Positions 37,749-46,344 are shown, counted from the stretch's first letter. The stretch: DNA of 64,000 nt from Pelagibacterium sp. 26DY04 (GCF_031202305.1 NZ_CP101731.1:1364001-1428000); one strand, 5' to 3'. The notes: generated from the sequence alone by a model not told the origin. Translations and numbers: made by a program.

Positions 37749-37780
37749 TTGACACCGTACTATAGTCCAGAGGTTAAGTT
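37749..37780 (+). promoter_or_regulatory. MerR-type promoter P1 (lipoprotein-porin operon)
   Basis: -35 TTGACA, spacer exactly 20 bp beginning CCGTA-CTATAG-TCCAG (the second half-site is degenerate), -10 TAAGTT. The over-long spacer is the mark of MerR-activated promoters. It lies 28 bp upstream of the lipoprotein ATG. It is the weakest match of the five related promoters in this window. Confidence 0.65.
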
Positions 37781-37808
37781 GCGCACTCCGTGAGGAGGAG
37801 CACGACGC

Positions 37809-38201
37809 ATGCGAGAGGCGGTGATCAGCAGGGTGCTGCCGGCGGTGTTCGCCGCCCTGGCAGCAATTTCGCTCACGGGATGTAGTGAATCAGAGTCGGG
37901 ACAGCGGTTCACCATGGTGGGTGAAGAGCGGGAAGTCCGAGGTATAGTGACCGATGCGAAACTTACCCTCTGTGCGCCGACGCCTGACCAACCCGGAACC
38001 TGTGAGGGCACGCTCACGGTGCAACCTGCAGGGGCCGGCGAGGCGGGGCGGATTGCGATTGAAGTGACCCGAAACGTGAGGCTGATGAAGGACGGTCAGC
38101 CAGTATTTCTTCCGCAACTCAAGGGCACTCAGGCAATCATCAAGTACCGAGCGAGCCAAGAGGGCCCGAGTGTAGCCACCTCGGTGACCGCGAGCTCATG
38201 A
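37809..38201 (+). CDS. Putative lipoprotein
   Basis: The 130-aa precursor has a signal peptide with lipobox LTGC (Cys about residue 25), then a small domain with VRGIVTDAKLTLC, CEGTLTVQ and VFLPQLKGTQAIIKY. The mature protein is anchored in the outer membrane or the outer leaflet of the inner membrane. A strong GAGGAGG precedes the ATG. It overlaps the porin gene at ATGA (38198-38201) and lies just downstream of P1, so metal induction is likely. Function unknown; two extra cysteines (in TLC and TCE) might bind metal. Confidence 0.75.
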   Translation: MREAVISRVLPAVFAALAAISLTGCSESESGQRFTMVGEEREVRGIVTDAKLTLCAPTPDQPGTCEGTLTVQPAGAGEAGRIAIEVTRNVRLMKDGQPVFLPQLKGTQAIIKYRASQEGPSVATSVTASS

Positions 38202-39433
38202 TTTTGCCGCATCCAGGCAAAAAGCCCAGCAGAGCGGTTTCAATAATGCTGGGAGGCATTGCACTCGTCTCAGCGTCGGAGGCGGCCGCCAAAGACGCGT
38301 GTGTTGCTACAACGGTAGCTCAAGGTGCGGCCGAAACGGCTGAGAAATTCGAAGCCGAGGAAATTGCGCAGGAGGAAACGCGGGGTTCTAACCTAGCGGA
38401 CGAGCAGTCAGCAACCGCACCTTCGCTGCTCTGGAAGGGACTAATCCAGGCAGGCCTGATCAGCCGTTCGGATCCACGTGGCGAGCCAGCGAACGAGTTT
38501 CGCGTGCGGGAGGCGCAAATCAGCGTCGAAGGAAGCCCGATTGAAGGCACGCACTTCTTCGTCGAAGTTAACTTCCCGGGTCCGGGAGAGCAGGTAGAAC
38601 TCAACGATGCGGCTGTGACGCTCGATGTCACAAGAGGAGTGCGGGTCGTCGCGGGTCAGCTTCGCGTTCCACTCAACCGTCCGGCTGTGAGCGCACGGAC
38701 TTCGCTCTTCGTCACTGAGCCGCGTGCAGCTGGCCCCGTCCAGCGTAAGGCAAGAGACCGCGGTATTAACGTGGTCCTCACGCCCTTCAATGGTCGTATT
38801 CTTTACGAACAGGCGCTGGTGAACGGAAACGGAATTCAGACAGGTGAGCTTGGTAATGATAATGACGGCCTTCTTCTGCAGGGGAGACTGGTGTGGTTCG
38901 CAACTGGCGAATGGCCGCTTCCGCTCCCGGCACAGACGGATCTGCAGAACTCTCCCTGGAGCACATTCTTCAAGGCCGGCTGGGCCTCGGGCACTTTTGA
39001 GAAGGGCCTCGTCGAGGCGTCGAGATTGCAGGTAAGGGAAACTACCTGGAACGTGGGCCAGGCAATCGTCGGAAGAGGGTTCTACACCTACTGGCAATAC
39101 AGTCGGGCCTTATCGGCGGGCGAATCGAATTTTGACTCGAACTCGTTCTCCATCACGTCCGGCTACGCCTTTCCGATTCGCCGCTACCTCCCGGTCAGTG
39201 GCGAGGCGCCTCGCGCGGTCCGGGATGCTTGGCTGGAGCCCAAGTTCCAATTCGAGGTGCTTCGGTACGACGATTCCTCGCTCGCACGCCGGCTGGACCG
39301 AAAAATCTACCGGTATGGCATCAATTACTATCCACTCGGCATTCCGAACGTACGCCTGATGATCGACAATGAAGTCTCTGTCCGCCCACAGCGAAGCGAG
39401 ACGCTTCTAATCTCTCTCCACTACATGTTTTGA
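38198..39433 (+). CDS. Outer-membrane porin, OprO/OprP-like
   Basis: The 411-aa precursor has a signal peptide (about 1-30), a charged linker and a beta barrel with alternating strands: LIQAGLISRSDPRGEPANEFRVREAQISVEGSP, FVEVNFPGPGEQVELNDAAVTLD, GVRVVAGQLRVPLNRPAV. It ends in YMF, a typical outer-membrane sorting signature with terminal Phe. The RVREAQI and VEVNF signatures match phosphate-selective porin O/P. It is translated with the lipoprotein from P1. Its place in the metal regulon suggests an outer-membrane passage or a response to oxyanion stress; substrate unknown. Confidence 0.75.
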   Translation: MILPHPGKKPSRAVSIMLGGIALVSASEAAAKDACVATTVAQGAAETAEKFEAEEIAQEETRGSNLADEQSATAPSLLWKGLIQAGLISRSDPRGEPANEFRVREAQISVEGSPIEGTHFFVEVNFPGPGEQVELNDAAVTLDVTRGVRVVAGQLRVPLNRPAVSARTSLFVTEPRAAGPVQRKARDRGINVVLTPFNGRILYEQALVNGNGIQTGELGNDNDGLLLQGRLVWFATGEWPLPLPAQTDLQNSPWSTFFKAGWASGTFEKGLVEASRLQVRETTWNVGQAIVGRGFYTYWQYSRALSAGESNFDSNSFSITSGYAFPIRRYLPVSGEAPRAVRDAWLEPKFQFEVLRYDDSSLARRLDRKIYRYGINYYPLGIPNVRLMIDNEVSVRPQRSETLLISLHYMF

Positions 39434-39468
39434 ATTGTAGCGTTGAGCAGACCATGTTCTCGGCGCAA

Positions 39469-39834
39469 CTAGCTGACAAGGCCCCTCCGAGACCACCACA
39501 AAGCGGCCAACGGAATTGCGAGCCATTGTGCGACCGGTGAAAGACCGACATCAATTAGCGGGATAATTGGCATAATCTCAGCGTACGCCCATGTTCGAAA
39601 AACGGCGACGTTGAGCCACTCGCCTGCGATAGTGCCGAGTATGCCTAATGAGATTACTACCAACGCGACAATTCCGTAGCTGCGCTTCGGCCAGAACTCA
39701 TCGCCCACGACGACCAATGCGACGATGAGCGCACTGAGTGCGAAGGCGATATCGGTGAGGATGCAGCTGACTAGAAAGAGGCCTACTCAGAGACTGAGAG
39801 CCGCCTGTGAAATCGTGTATAGTGAAAAATGTAG
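39469..39834 (-). pseudogene. Decayed small membrane protein gene with in-frame stop
   Basis: An 82-codon frame from TTG 39717 encodes DEFWPKRSYGIVALVVISLG, then about two further helices, and ends in WWSRRGLVS. The same frame continues upstream with a clear membrane-like sequence (VGLFLVSCILTDIAFALSALIVA and, before it, YTISQAALSL), but is interrupted by TGA at 39787-39789. No ATG or GTG lies in frame before it. The most likely reading is a three- to four-helix membrane protein inactivated by a nonsense change and loss of start. A selenocysteine or a start at TTG is less likely. Confidence 0.5.
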
Positions 39835-39950
39835 CAGCTCCCAGAGAGTGTGGCCACCTGCCGAGACCAGGAGGTAGCGTCGGAAGAAGATTAGCCAAAC
39901 CCGAGGCCCTGGCTGCTGGGGCCGCGCGTCAGGTCCCTTCGCCTCTATGC

Positions 39951-41240
39951 TCATTCTTGGCTCTTTCGTTTAGGGCTTCTCGGCTGGATCGTCTCTTCCT
40001 TGGCCTTTGGCGCAGTAAGGAAGTGTCGGGCGTAGGTGAACCACGAGAGATACCCCGCGAGCGCCAAGGACAGCAGACCGAACGCCAGGTGTATGCCGGA
40101 GGCGCCGAGCACCGGTGCAAGGACAGCCGAGGTAAAGGTCATCACCATCGTTTGAACGAAGCCTTGCATTGAGGCCGCCATACCCCGCAGTCCCGGAAAC
40201 ATGTCTAGCGTTAGCAGCGTGATGCTGGGCATAGCGAGTGACATGCCGGTGGTGTACAGCGCCACCGGAAGGACCGCCCATGGAATATCGGGAGGAAGGA
40301 AGCCGTTGTAGGCCAAGTTCAGCGCTATGGCGGAAAACATGATGGCGTAGCCGCAGCGTACCGTCGCGCGGCGTGGAAACCGCTTCGCGAGCCTGCCGGA
40401 TAGGTAAGATCCGAAGATCACGCCCGACATGGCGGGGATGAACAGCCAGCCGAACTGGTCCTGGTCCAGGCTCAGGTAATCGATGATGAACCAAGGAGCT
40501 GAGGACACATACAGAAAGAAGCCGGCGAAGTTTCCGCTCAAGGCAAGCGACAGAAGCCAGAAGGGTTTGGATCCGAGCACGGACTTGTAACTGCGGACCA
40601 ACTCGGCCGGTCGCATCGATGTCCGCCTGTCGGGCGGGAGCGTTTCCGGCAGGTATGCGAAGCTGGCGACGAGCTGCACAAAACTGAACAGCGCCAGGAA
40701 GATGAACACCGACGGCCACGAAAACCACTTCTGCAGCCATCCGCCGAACACGGGGGCGATGGCGGGAGCGAGACCGAATATCATCGTTACCTGCGACAGC
40801 AGTCTTTGCGCTTCGGCACCCTCCAACCGATCGCGGATCACTGCGCGTCCGACCACGCTTCCGGCCCCCACCGAGAGGCCCTGGAGCGTTCGGAACAACA
40901 TCAAAAGCGCAAGGGAGGTTGATAAAGCGCCGGCTATCGAGGCAGCGAGATAGACTGATAGTCCGACGAGAACGACGGTTCGGCGGCCGAAGGCATCCGA
41001 AAGCGGTCCGTGCAACAGCATCATGAAGCCGAACGCGGCCATATAGATGCTGAGGGTCTGCTGAAGTTGAGCTTGTGTAGCCCCCAGGCCGACCATCAGC
41101 GCCGGAAAAAAGGGCATGTAGGTCGAAATCGAGAATGGTCCTAACATCGTATAGCTGCCGAGGAGCAGCGTCAGGCGACTCTTTTCCGATTTATGGTTCT
41201 CGACCGGAGGAGACAGGTCGCCTTGAAGAGGGTGGTTCAC
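39951..41240 (-). CDS. MFS drug exporter, Bcr/CflA family
   Basis: The protein of about 429 aa has 12 predicted helices of the DHA1 Bcr/CflA type: LLLGSYTMLGPFSISTYMPFFPAL at helix 1, LHGPLSDAFGRRTVVLVGL (motif A) and GAGSVVGRAVIRDRL, then APVFGGWLQ (motif C). It exports small toxic molecules using protons. The start is uncertain: GTG 41240 begins just before the first helix, while ATG 41327 adds 29 residues without a good ribosome-binding site. It belongs to the minus-strand genes between the two MerR-controlled blocks; no MerR-type promoter was seen before it. Confidence 0.8.
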   Translation of the reverse strand: MNHPLQGDLSPPVENHKSEKSRLTLLLGSYTMLGPFSISTYMPFFPALMVGLGATQAQLQQTLSIYMAAFGFMMLLHGPLSDAFGRRTVVLVGLSVYLAASIAGALSTSLALLMLFRTLQGLSVGAGSVVGRAVIRDRLEGAEAQRLLSQVTMIFGLAPAIAPVFGGWLQKWFSWPSVFIFLALFSFVQLVASFAYLPETLPPDRRTSMRPAELVRSYKSVLGSKPFWLLSLALSGNFAGFFLYVSSAPWFIIDYLSLDQDQFGWLFIPAMSGVIFGSYLSGRLAKRFPRRATVRCGYAIMFSAIALNLAYNGFLPPDIPWAVLPVALYTTGMSLAMPSITLLTLDMFPGLRGMAASMQGFVQTMVMTFTSAVLAPVLGASGIHLAFGLLSLALAGYLSWFTYARHFLTAPKAKEETIQPRSPKRKSQE

Positions 41241-41378
41241 GATCAATCCACTACGAGGTCTATGGGGGCACTCGTTCTGACGGTGTGGCCATCCTCGGGG
41301 CGGCCCCACGCTCATACGTTGCGCCATGTTCGGCGTTCATTCAGCTAAGTCGCGCCCGCGCGGCTTTTCGAGCGAGGG

Positions 41379-41774
41379 TTACGAGACGATCCGTCGTGAG
41401 ATCTCCGCCCCCTGTTGGAGCGTGGCGTGGATTGGACACAGATCCACCAGCCGATTGACGGCACCCAGGCGCCCCAACGGAAGTCCCGGCCAGCGGAGCT
41501 CGATCTCCAGCTGAGCGATCCGCTTAAGCCCGTCATTCGTCATCTGCCAACTGACGACGATTGTCAGTGCTTCGATCGGGATCGCGGCGTTTTCCGCCCA
41601 CGATGCAATCATTAAGGTCGTACAACTCGCAAGCGACGCTCCCAGCAAGTGATAGGGCGAGAGCGAAGCGCCTTCGGAGATGATCTCAAAATCTTCACCG
41701 ACCAGTTCCAGCCGAATACGGGCCTCGTCCTCTAGGATCAATCTCACTGCCTTGTTCCTGCAACTTACGTTCAT
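41379..41774 (-). CDS. OsmC-like thiol peroxidase family protein
   Basis: The 131-aa protein resembles the OsmC/Ohr fold: GASLSPYHLLGASLASCTTLMIASWAENAAIP with catalytic-type Cys51, and DLCPIHATLQQ with the second Cys113. This two-Cys pattern, with ASLASC and LCPI, is the family's. Members reduce organic hydroperoxides or protect against thiol stress, a plausible side effect of soft metals. It begins with ATG on the minus strand and lies between the Csp-like gene and the MFS gene. Confidence 0.8.
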   Translation of the reverse strand: MNVSCRNKAVRLILEDEARIRLELVGEDFEIISEGASLSPYHLLGASLASCTTLMIASWAENAAIPIEALTIVVSWQMTNDGLKRIAQLEIELRWPGLPLGRLGAVNRLVDLCPIHATLQQGAEISRRIVS

Positions 41775-41896
41775 GTGGAAGCGCGGCGTTCAGTCACCGA
41801 TCTCCAATGAAAACGCGGAAATGCCTTGGATCGGAACGAAAATGCGCAACGGGCTGCCCAATAGAGCAACCCGTCACACGGTTGCCGCGGATAGCG

Positions 41897-42229
41897 TCAG
41901 GCGGCCTGCGCAACCCGCCGGCACTTCTCGGCACAGCGGCGGCACGCCTCGGCGCAGCGGCGGCATTCTTCCATGTCGTGCTTGTCGCATTCGGCCGCGC
42001 AAGCTTCGCAGATGGCAGCACAGAACTCGGCCCAGCGCTGAGTATTCGCTGAGTTGCGGGCCATGACCCGACCTGTGAGCTGACAGAGGTCGCTGCATTC
42101 GATGCAAAGGCGAAGGCAATCGGCTAATTCCGGCCCCGCGCCAATGCAGCAGTTGACGCAGGTTTCGCAAGCGATTGCGCAGTCGAGACAGGCTTGGATG
42201 CAGTCCTGTTGGGGTTGCTGTTGTGCCAC
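41897..42229 (-). CDS. Csp-like four-helix-bundle metal-storage protein, 20 Cys
   Basis: The 110-aa protein holds 20 cysteines spaced along four helices: residues 10, 14, 17, 21, 24, 27, 28 / 38, 42, 45, 49 / 70, 74, 77, 81 / 89, 92, 96, 99, 103. This is the DUF326/copper-storage-protein pattern, in which Cys thiols line the core of a four-helix bundle and bind many Cu(I) ions. There is no signal peptide, as in cytosolic Csp3. It begins at GTG 42229 with GGAGA upstream and has its own MerR-type promoter at 42313-42344, so it is likely metal-induced. Hg(II) or other soft metals could also bind. Confidence 0.85.
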   Translation of the reverse strand: MAQQQPQQDCIQACLDCAIACETCVNCCIGAGPELADCLRLCIECSDLCQLTGRVMARNSANTQRWAEFCAAICEACAAECDKHDMEECRRCAEACRRCAEKCRRVAQAA

Positions 42230-42312
42230 GTTTCAATCTCCTCTCAGTGGTTGCTCCCCCCTTTGAAGCGGCTGTGGCCGAATCCTGGGCGGTCCGAGTT
42301 ACAGCCGCGCGC

Positions 42313-42344
42313 ACTGTAGCCGCCGTAGTATGGTACGGGGTCAA
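42313..42344 (-). promoter_or_regulatory. MerR-type promoter P2 (csp-like gene)
   Basis: Read on the minus strand: -35 TTGACC (42344-42339), 20-bp spacer with CCGTA-CCATAC-TACGG, -10 TACAGT (42318-42313). The perfect 5-bp dyad with N6 lies between the two boxes, as in all five promoters. It lies 83 bp upstream of the csp-like GTG. The remaining 42345-42558 contains no gene and separates P2 from the divergent P3. Confidence 0.8.
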
Positions 42345-42558
42345 ACAGAATCTGCAGTGCCCCGATACGGAGGAGCTGGGGCTAAGGAGGTGCGTGCCTG
42401 TCGGATGGAGTCGGGCGTGCTGGACGAGAGCGCGGTGATGCGGCGCTTCGTCTTTGCTGGGCCATGGCGGCCCTCGATGCTTCCGCCAGATTCTAATTGC
42501 CGTAGAGCGCTCCGTTCCAGCTTCAACCTGTGCCACCCGCACACTTGTGAGAAGCGGC

Positions 42559-42590
42559 TTGACTCCGTATCTAGGTACGGATGCTAAGGT
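42559..42590 (+). promoter_or_regulatory. MerR-type promoter P3 (ABC transporter-merR operon)
   Basis: -35 TTGACT, 20-bp spacer CCGTA-TCTAGG-TACGG-ATGC, -10 TAAGGT. The boxes and dyad are very close to the known PmerT operator of Tn21/Tn501. It lies 56 bp upstream of the first permease gene. Since merR is the fourth gene of this operon, the regulator probably controls its own synthesis. Confidence 0.85.
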
Positions 42591-42646
42591 TGGAAATCGA
42601 TCCGACAGTGCGCCCTTTTGCTTGCGCGCCCGATCTGGAGTGAAGA

Positions 42647-43843
42647 ATGAGTGCAGTTACAAGAGGGCTGCGAAACCCCTTCCGCACCCGGGTTCGCACC
42701 GGGGTCGTGGTTCTTCTCCTCGCGATCATTATCGGCCTCTTCGCCGTGATGGTTCAGGGCGCCTTCCAGACGCGCGCCAAGCTCGAGAGCCTCCAAGCGA
42801 ATGTCCGGACAGTGGTGGAGCTGCGCGAGGCCGGCGCCTTCGGCACGGGTGGATTCGGCGGCGACAGGCCGGTTGGCGCCGACGCATTCTCGGTTGGGAC
42901 CCTCGATCAGATACGGCGCATCCCTAACGCCGAGCATATCGTGAAAATAGAGGAGTATATCCATGCGCCTCAGGTCGATCCGTCGAGGCCGAACGCATAT
43001 GCGATGATCATCGGCTTGCAGCCTGGCGCGCCGATGCGCGCGATCGGGGAGGTGGATTACGAGAATGCCGAGATCATCGAGGGACGGGGTCTCGGCGAGC
43101 AGGACGTGGCCCAGGATGTCGCCGTCGTCGGCCGGGTCTATGCCCAGGAGCGTCTCGGGCTCAATGCGGCGAGCGGCGAGGCCTCACTCCAGGGCAGGAT
43201 GATCACCCTCCAAAGTCAGCCGCTGCGAGTGGTTGGCATCTACGCCACCGGCAACGATTTCGGTGACAATCACGTCTTCGTTCCGCTGGAAACGTTCCGG
43301 CGCATCTACAATCCCGGCGACAAGCTCTCGAAGATCCGCGTCAGGGTCGACTCGATCGCCAATGTCGCGGCCGTCGCGAACGACCTGCAGCAACTGCCGG
43401 GCGTAGATGCCGTGACCGCCGCCGAGCAGGTCTCGACGGCAAAAACGACCCTCGGGAGCATGGCGGCTGCTACGCTCTACGGATCATTGCTCCTCTTTGC
43501 GATCGGCGGCGTTCTTGTCGTTTTCATCATGATCCTGGCGACGCGTGAGCGGATCAACGAGATCGGCACACTTAAGGCGATCGGCGCCTCCAATTGGGAG
43601 ATCGTGAAGCAGTTCCTCGCTGAGGTCCTCGCGGTGACGGCACTTGCAGCCGCGGGCGCGGTGGGTACGGCCGCTCTCTTCGGAACAGTTCTTCGGGCGG
43701 CGTTGGACCTCGAGCTCAGCATTGATCAAAACACGTTGCTCTTGATCCTGCTGGGCGGGTTCGTTTTCGCTGCCCTTGGCAGTCTGTATCCGATCGTTAA
43801 GGGCATTCGGCTGAGCCCGATACAAGCCATGAAGAACACTTGA
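42647..43843 (+). CDS. ABC transporter permease, FtsX/MacB type (1)
   Basis: The 398-aa protein has an N-terminal helix (about 18-40), a large periplasmic domain (about 45-265) and three C-terminal helices, with the FtsX-type signature RERINEIGTLKAIGASNWEIVKQFLAEVL and the end SPIQAMKNT. This is the MacB/LolC topology of mechanotransmission ABC exporters. Two different permeases (this and the next) pair with one ATPase, as in LolCDE. It is under the MerR promoter P3, so its cargo is probably metal-related. No fused ATPase. Confidence 0.85.
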   Translation: MSAVTRGLRNPFRTRVRTGVVVLLLAIIIGLFAVMVQGAFQTRAKLESLQANVRTVVELREAGAFGTGGFGGDRPVGADAFSVGTLDQIRRIPNAEHIVKIEEYIHAPQVDPSRPNAYAMIIGLQPGAPMRAIGEVDYENAEIIEGRGLGEQDVAQDVAVVGRVYAQERLGLNAASGEASLQGRMITLQSQPLRVVGIYATGNDFGDNHVFVPLETFRRIYNPGDKLSKIRVRVDSIANVAAVANDLQQLPGVDAVTAAEQVSTAKTTLGSMAAATLYGSLLLFAIGGVLVVFIMILATRERINEIGTLKAIGASNWEIVKQFLAEVLAVTALAAAGAVGTAALFGTVLRAALDLELSIDQNTLLLILLGGFVFAALGSLYPIVKGIRLSPIQAMKNT

Positions 43844-43852
43844 GGAGGCCGC

Positions 43853-45115
43853 ATGGGCATGATCATCTTGGGTCTGCGCAATCTCCTGCGGAACAAGGTC
43901 CGCCTTGTCCTTGTCGCAATCCTGATCGGCGTTCCCTTTTTCCTGCTCCTCGCGATGTATTCGATCGGCGACGCGATGCAGCGGCAGACGACCGTGCTGA
44001 ACGAGAACGTCAATACAGTCCTACAACTTCGCGGTCGCGGCTCAATGGGCCATGTGAACATGGTTGGCCAGGATCGTCTTCTGCCGCAGGACACGCTGGA
44101 GAAGGTGCGCGGGATCGAACACGTCAGACAGGCAGAGCCGTATCTCCTCGCGATGGCGCCGATCACGCCGCCGAACTTCGTCATGCATGTCGGCTTGGCA
44201 CCGGGCGCGGTAAAGCGGCTCGAGTCGCACGGCGAGGCCGGCAACCCTCGGATCATCGCTGGCCGGGACTTCATGCCTGAGGATGCCGGACAGGACGTCG
44301 CCATCATCGGCCAGGGCTATGCCGAATGGGCCGGGATTAGGCCCGAAGATGTCGGCAAGGCGACGCTCACGATCGACCCAACCCGCACCCATCCGGCGAT
44401 CTTCGGAATGGATCGGCCGACGCGGGAACTGCGGATCATTGGCATGTACGCCAGCGGCTATATCTTCGGCGACCTCCAGCTCTTCATGCCGATGGAGACG
44501 TTCCGCTCGATCTACGGCATCGATCAGGGAATCTCTTGGCTATTTGTCAACGTCGACAACGTCGAGAACGTACCTCTGGTGGCGCAGCGGCTGCGAGAGG
44601 TGGTCGGCGATGTCGCGGATATCCTTGTTCCCGAAAGCGCCGCCGTATTCACGGCGACGACCAGTCAGAGGGTTACGCAGCTCACCAGCGTCGGCGGCAT
44701 CCTGGCTGTAGCCCTGATGGTCATCGTCGTCTTCTTCGTGCTCCTGATGATGGTGCGCGAGCGCGCTCGCGAGATCGGCACATTGAAGGCGATCGGTGCG
44801 AGCAACGGCGGCGTCACCGCCCAATTTCTGACGGAGGCCGTAGGGTTGACGCTGCTTGGCGGTGCTCTTGGGCTCCTGCTCTTCCTCGGCATCGGCGAGA
44901 TCGTCACCGGACGCTTGTTCGCACTGAGCATCGGGCCGTTTCTGCCGAGCCACTACAAGCCGCTCTTTGAGAGTCTCGCGATCAACAGCAATCTTTCGGC
45001 TCCGACTCTCGCCCTCGTCCTTGCCGTCGCCGTGCTCGCGGCGGTGGTCGGTAGCGCCTACGGCGTCTGGCAAGCCGTCAAACTCTCTCCGCTCGAGGCC
45101 ATGAAGCATGAATAA
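43853..45115 (+). CDS. ABC transporter permease, FtsX/MacB type (2)
   Basis: The 420-aa protein has the same topology as its neighbour: helix 1 (about 15-37), a periplasmic domain (about 40-275) and three helices, with the signature RERAREIGTLKAIGASNGGVTAQFLTEAV and [10 protein letters not shown] at the end. The RDFMPEDAGQDVAIIGQGYAE and GMYASGYIFGDLQLFMPMETF segments correspond to MacB-like periplasmic parts. It starts 9 bp after the first permease and overlaps the ATPase gene by 8 bp. The two permeases are related but distinct, which suggests a heterodimer. Confidence 0.85.
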   Translation: MGMIILGLRNLLRNKVRLVLVAILIGVPFFLLLAMYSIGDAMQRQTTVLNENVNTVLQLRGRGSMGHVNMVGQDRLLPQDTLEKVRGIEHVRQAEPYLLAMAPITPPNFVMHVGLAPGAVKRLESHGEAGNPRIIAGRDFMPEDAGQDVAIIGQGYAEWAGIRPEDVGKATLTIDPTRTHPAIFGMDRPTRELRIIGMYASGYIFGDLQLFMPMETFRSIYGIDQGISWLFVNVDNVENVPLVAQRLREVVGDVADILVPESAAVFTATTSQRVTQLTSVGGILAVALMVIVVFFVLLMMVRERAREIGTLKAIGASNGGVTAQFLTEAVGLTLLGGALGLLLFLGIGEIVTGRLFALSIGPFLPSHYKPLFESLAINSNLSAPTLALVLAVAVLAAVVGSAYGVWQAVKLSPLEAMKHE

Positions 45116-45833
45116 ACCACTGATCGACAACCTGCTTGTTGAGCTGCGTAGCGTCTCCAAGTCCTATCGTAAGGGCAGCGAGACGGTCGACGCGGTCGCC
45201 GGGATCGAACTCACGATGCAGGAAAGGGGCATGGTGGCCATCGTCGGCCCAAGCGGAAGCGGGAAGTCGACGCTCTTGCACATGATCGGGGCAATGGACC
45301 GGCCAACACGGGGCGAGGTCCTCGTCGCCGGGCAGGCCGTGAATAGGCTATCGTCAGGCGAGCTGACGCGCTTTCGCCGGCAAACGGTCGGGTTCGTCTT
45401 TCAGACCTTCAATCTGATCCCGAACCTGACGGCGTTGGAGAATGTCGCTTTGCCGATGGAGTTCAACGGCGTCAGCGCCTCGGAGAGGAGCGTGAGGGCG
45501 AAAACATTGCTTGAGCGCTTCCAGCTCGGGCAGCGCTTGAAACATCGTCCCCGCGAGCTGAGTGGCGGCGAGATGCAGCGTGTTGCGATCGCGCGCGCCG
45601 TGGCCAACCAACCGCGCCTGGTGCTCGCCGACGAGCCCACCGGCAATCTCGACTCGCGCTCGGGACAGATCATCTACGAACTCCTTCAAGAGGTATCGCG
45701 GGAGCGAACGGTCATTGTCGTTACACATTCAGAAGAACTGGCCAGACTCGCCGATCGGGTCATCCATATTCGGGATGGACATCTCGTGGATGGGCCGAAT
45801 TCAGGACATAAGTTGGTTTCTGTTACGCGCTGA
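45108..45833 (+). CDS. ABC transporter ATPase, LolD/MacB type
   Basis: The 241-aa ATPase has Walker [10 protein letters not shown] (about 47-55), Q-loop [21 protein letters not shown], signature [15 protein letters not shown], Walker [10 protein letters not shown] and H-loop VTHSEE. The [13 protein letters not shown] segment is typical of LolD/MacB-type ATPases, which drive FtsX-like permeases. It is the motor for the two permeases encoded immediately upstream and overlaps the second of them. Conditions of induction follow from P3. Confidence 0.9.
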   Translation: MNKPLIDNLLVELRSVSKSYRKGSETVDAVAGIELTMQERGMVAIVGPSGSGKSTLLHMIGAMDRPTRGEVLVAGQAVNRLSSGELTRFRRQTVGFVFQTFNLIPNLTALENVALPMEFNGVSASERSVRAKTLLERFQLGQRLKHRPRELSGGEMQRVAIARAVANQPRLVLADEPTGNLDSRSGQIIYELLQEVSRERTVIVVTHSEELARLADRVIHIRDGHLVDGPNSGHKLVSVTR

Positions 45834-45888
45834 CGCCCTTCATGAGAGCCGCTCTCCGCACGAAACTCAGAGCTATCGGGAGATGAGC

Positions 45889-46344
45889 ATGCAAGCATTC
45901 ACGATCAGCAAAGCCGCTCACGAGGCGGGAGTGGGCGTCGAAACTGTCCGATTTTACGAACGGCGCGGCTTGATCGAGCAGCCAGAGAAGCCGGGACACA
46001 CCGGATACCGACACTATTCTGCTGAGACGGTGAGACGAATCCGTTTCATCCGCAAAGCGCAACAGATTGGCTTCTCGCTCCGCGAGATCCAGGAACTGCT
46101 GTGGCTGCGCGCCGATCCCTCGGCGGATTGTAGCGACGTACGCCAGAAGGCGGCCTCAAAGATCGATGAGGTCGATGAGAAGATCATTGAGCTCAAGAAG
46201 ATCCGCAAAGCGCTAGAGAAAGTGATCGCGGACTGTCCTGGCCGGGGGGCACTGAAGGGGTGCACCATTCTAGAGGCGCTTCAGGAGGGGGACCGGCTTG
46301 AAAATCAAACGTCCTCTACCCGAACACGAAGGAAGATCAGATGA
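45889..46344 (+). CDS. MerR-family soft-metal regulator
   Basis: The 151-aa regulator has a MerR winged helix (FTISKAAHEAGVGVETVRFYERRGLI, YRHYSAETVRRIRFIRKAQQIGFSLREIQELL), a long dimer helix and a metal loop with Cys81, Cys116 and Cys125. The spacing (35, then 9) is identical to Tn501 MerR (C82, C117, C126) and similar to PbrR, so Hg(II) or Pb(II)-type three-thiol binding is expected. GGGAG lies 6 bases before ATG 45889. It probably activates all five promoters that carry CCGTA-N6-TACGG-like dyads. It overlaps the HMA gene at ATGA. Confidence 0.88.
   Translation: MQAFTISKAAHEAGVGVETVRFYERRGLIEQPEKPGHTGYRHYSAETVRRIRFIRKAQQIGFSLREIQELLWLRADPSADCSDVRQKAASKIDEVDEKIIELKKIRKALEKVIADCPGRGALKGCTILEALQEGDRLENQTSSTRTRRKIR

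Noticed and set aside
41270..41560. Plus-strand frames around 41.3-41.5 kb
   Set aside because: They are opposite the OsmC-like gene and the MFS start and have no coding character.
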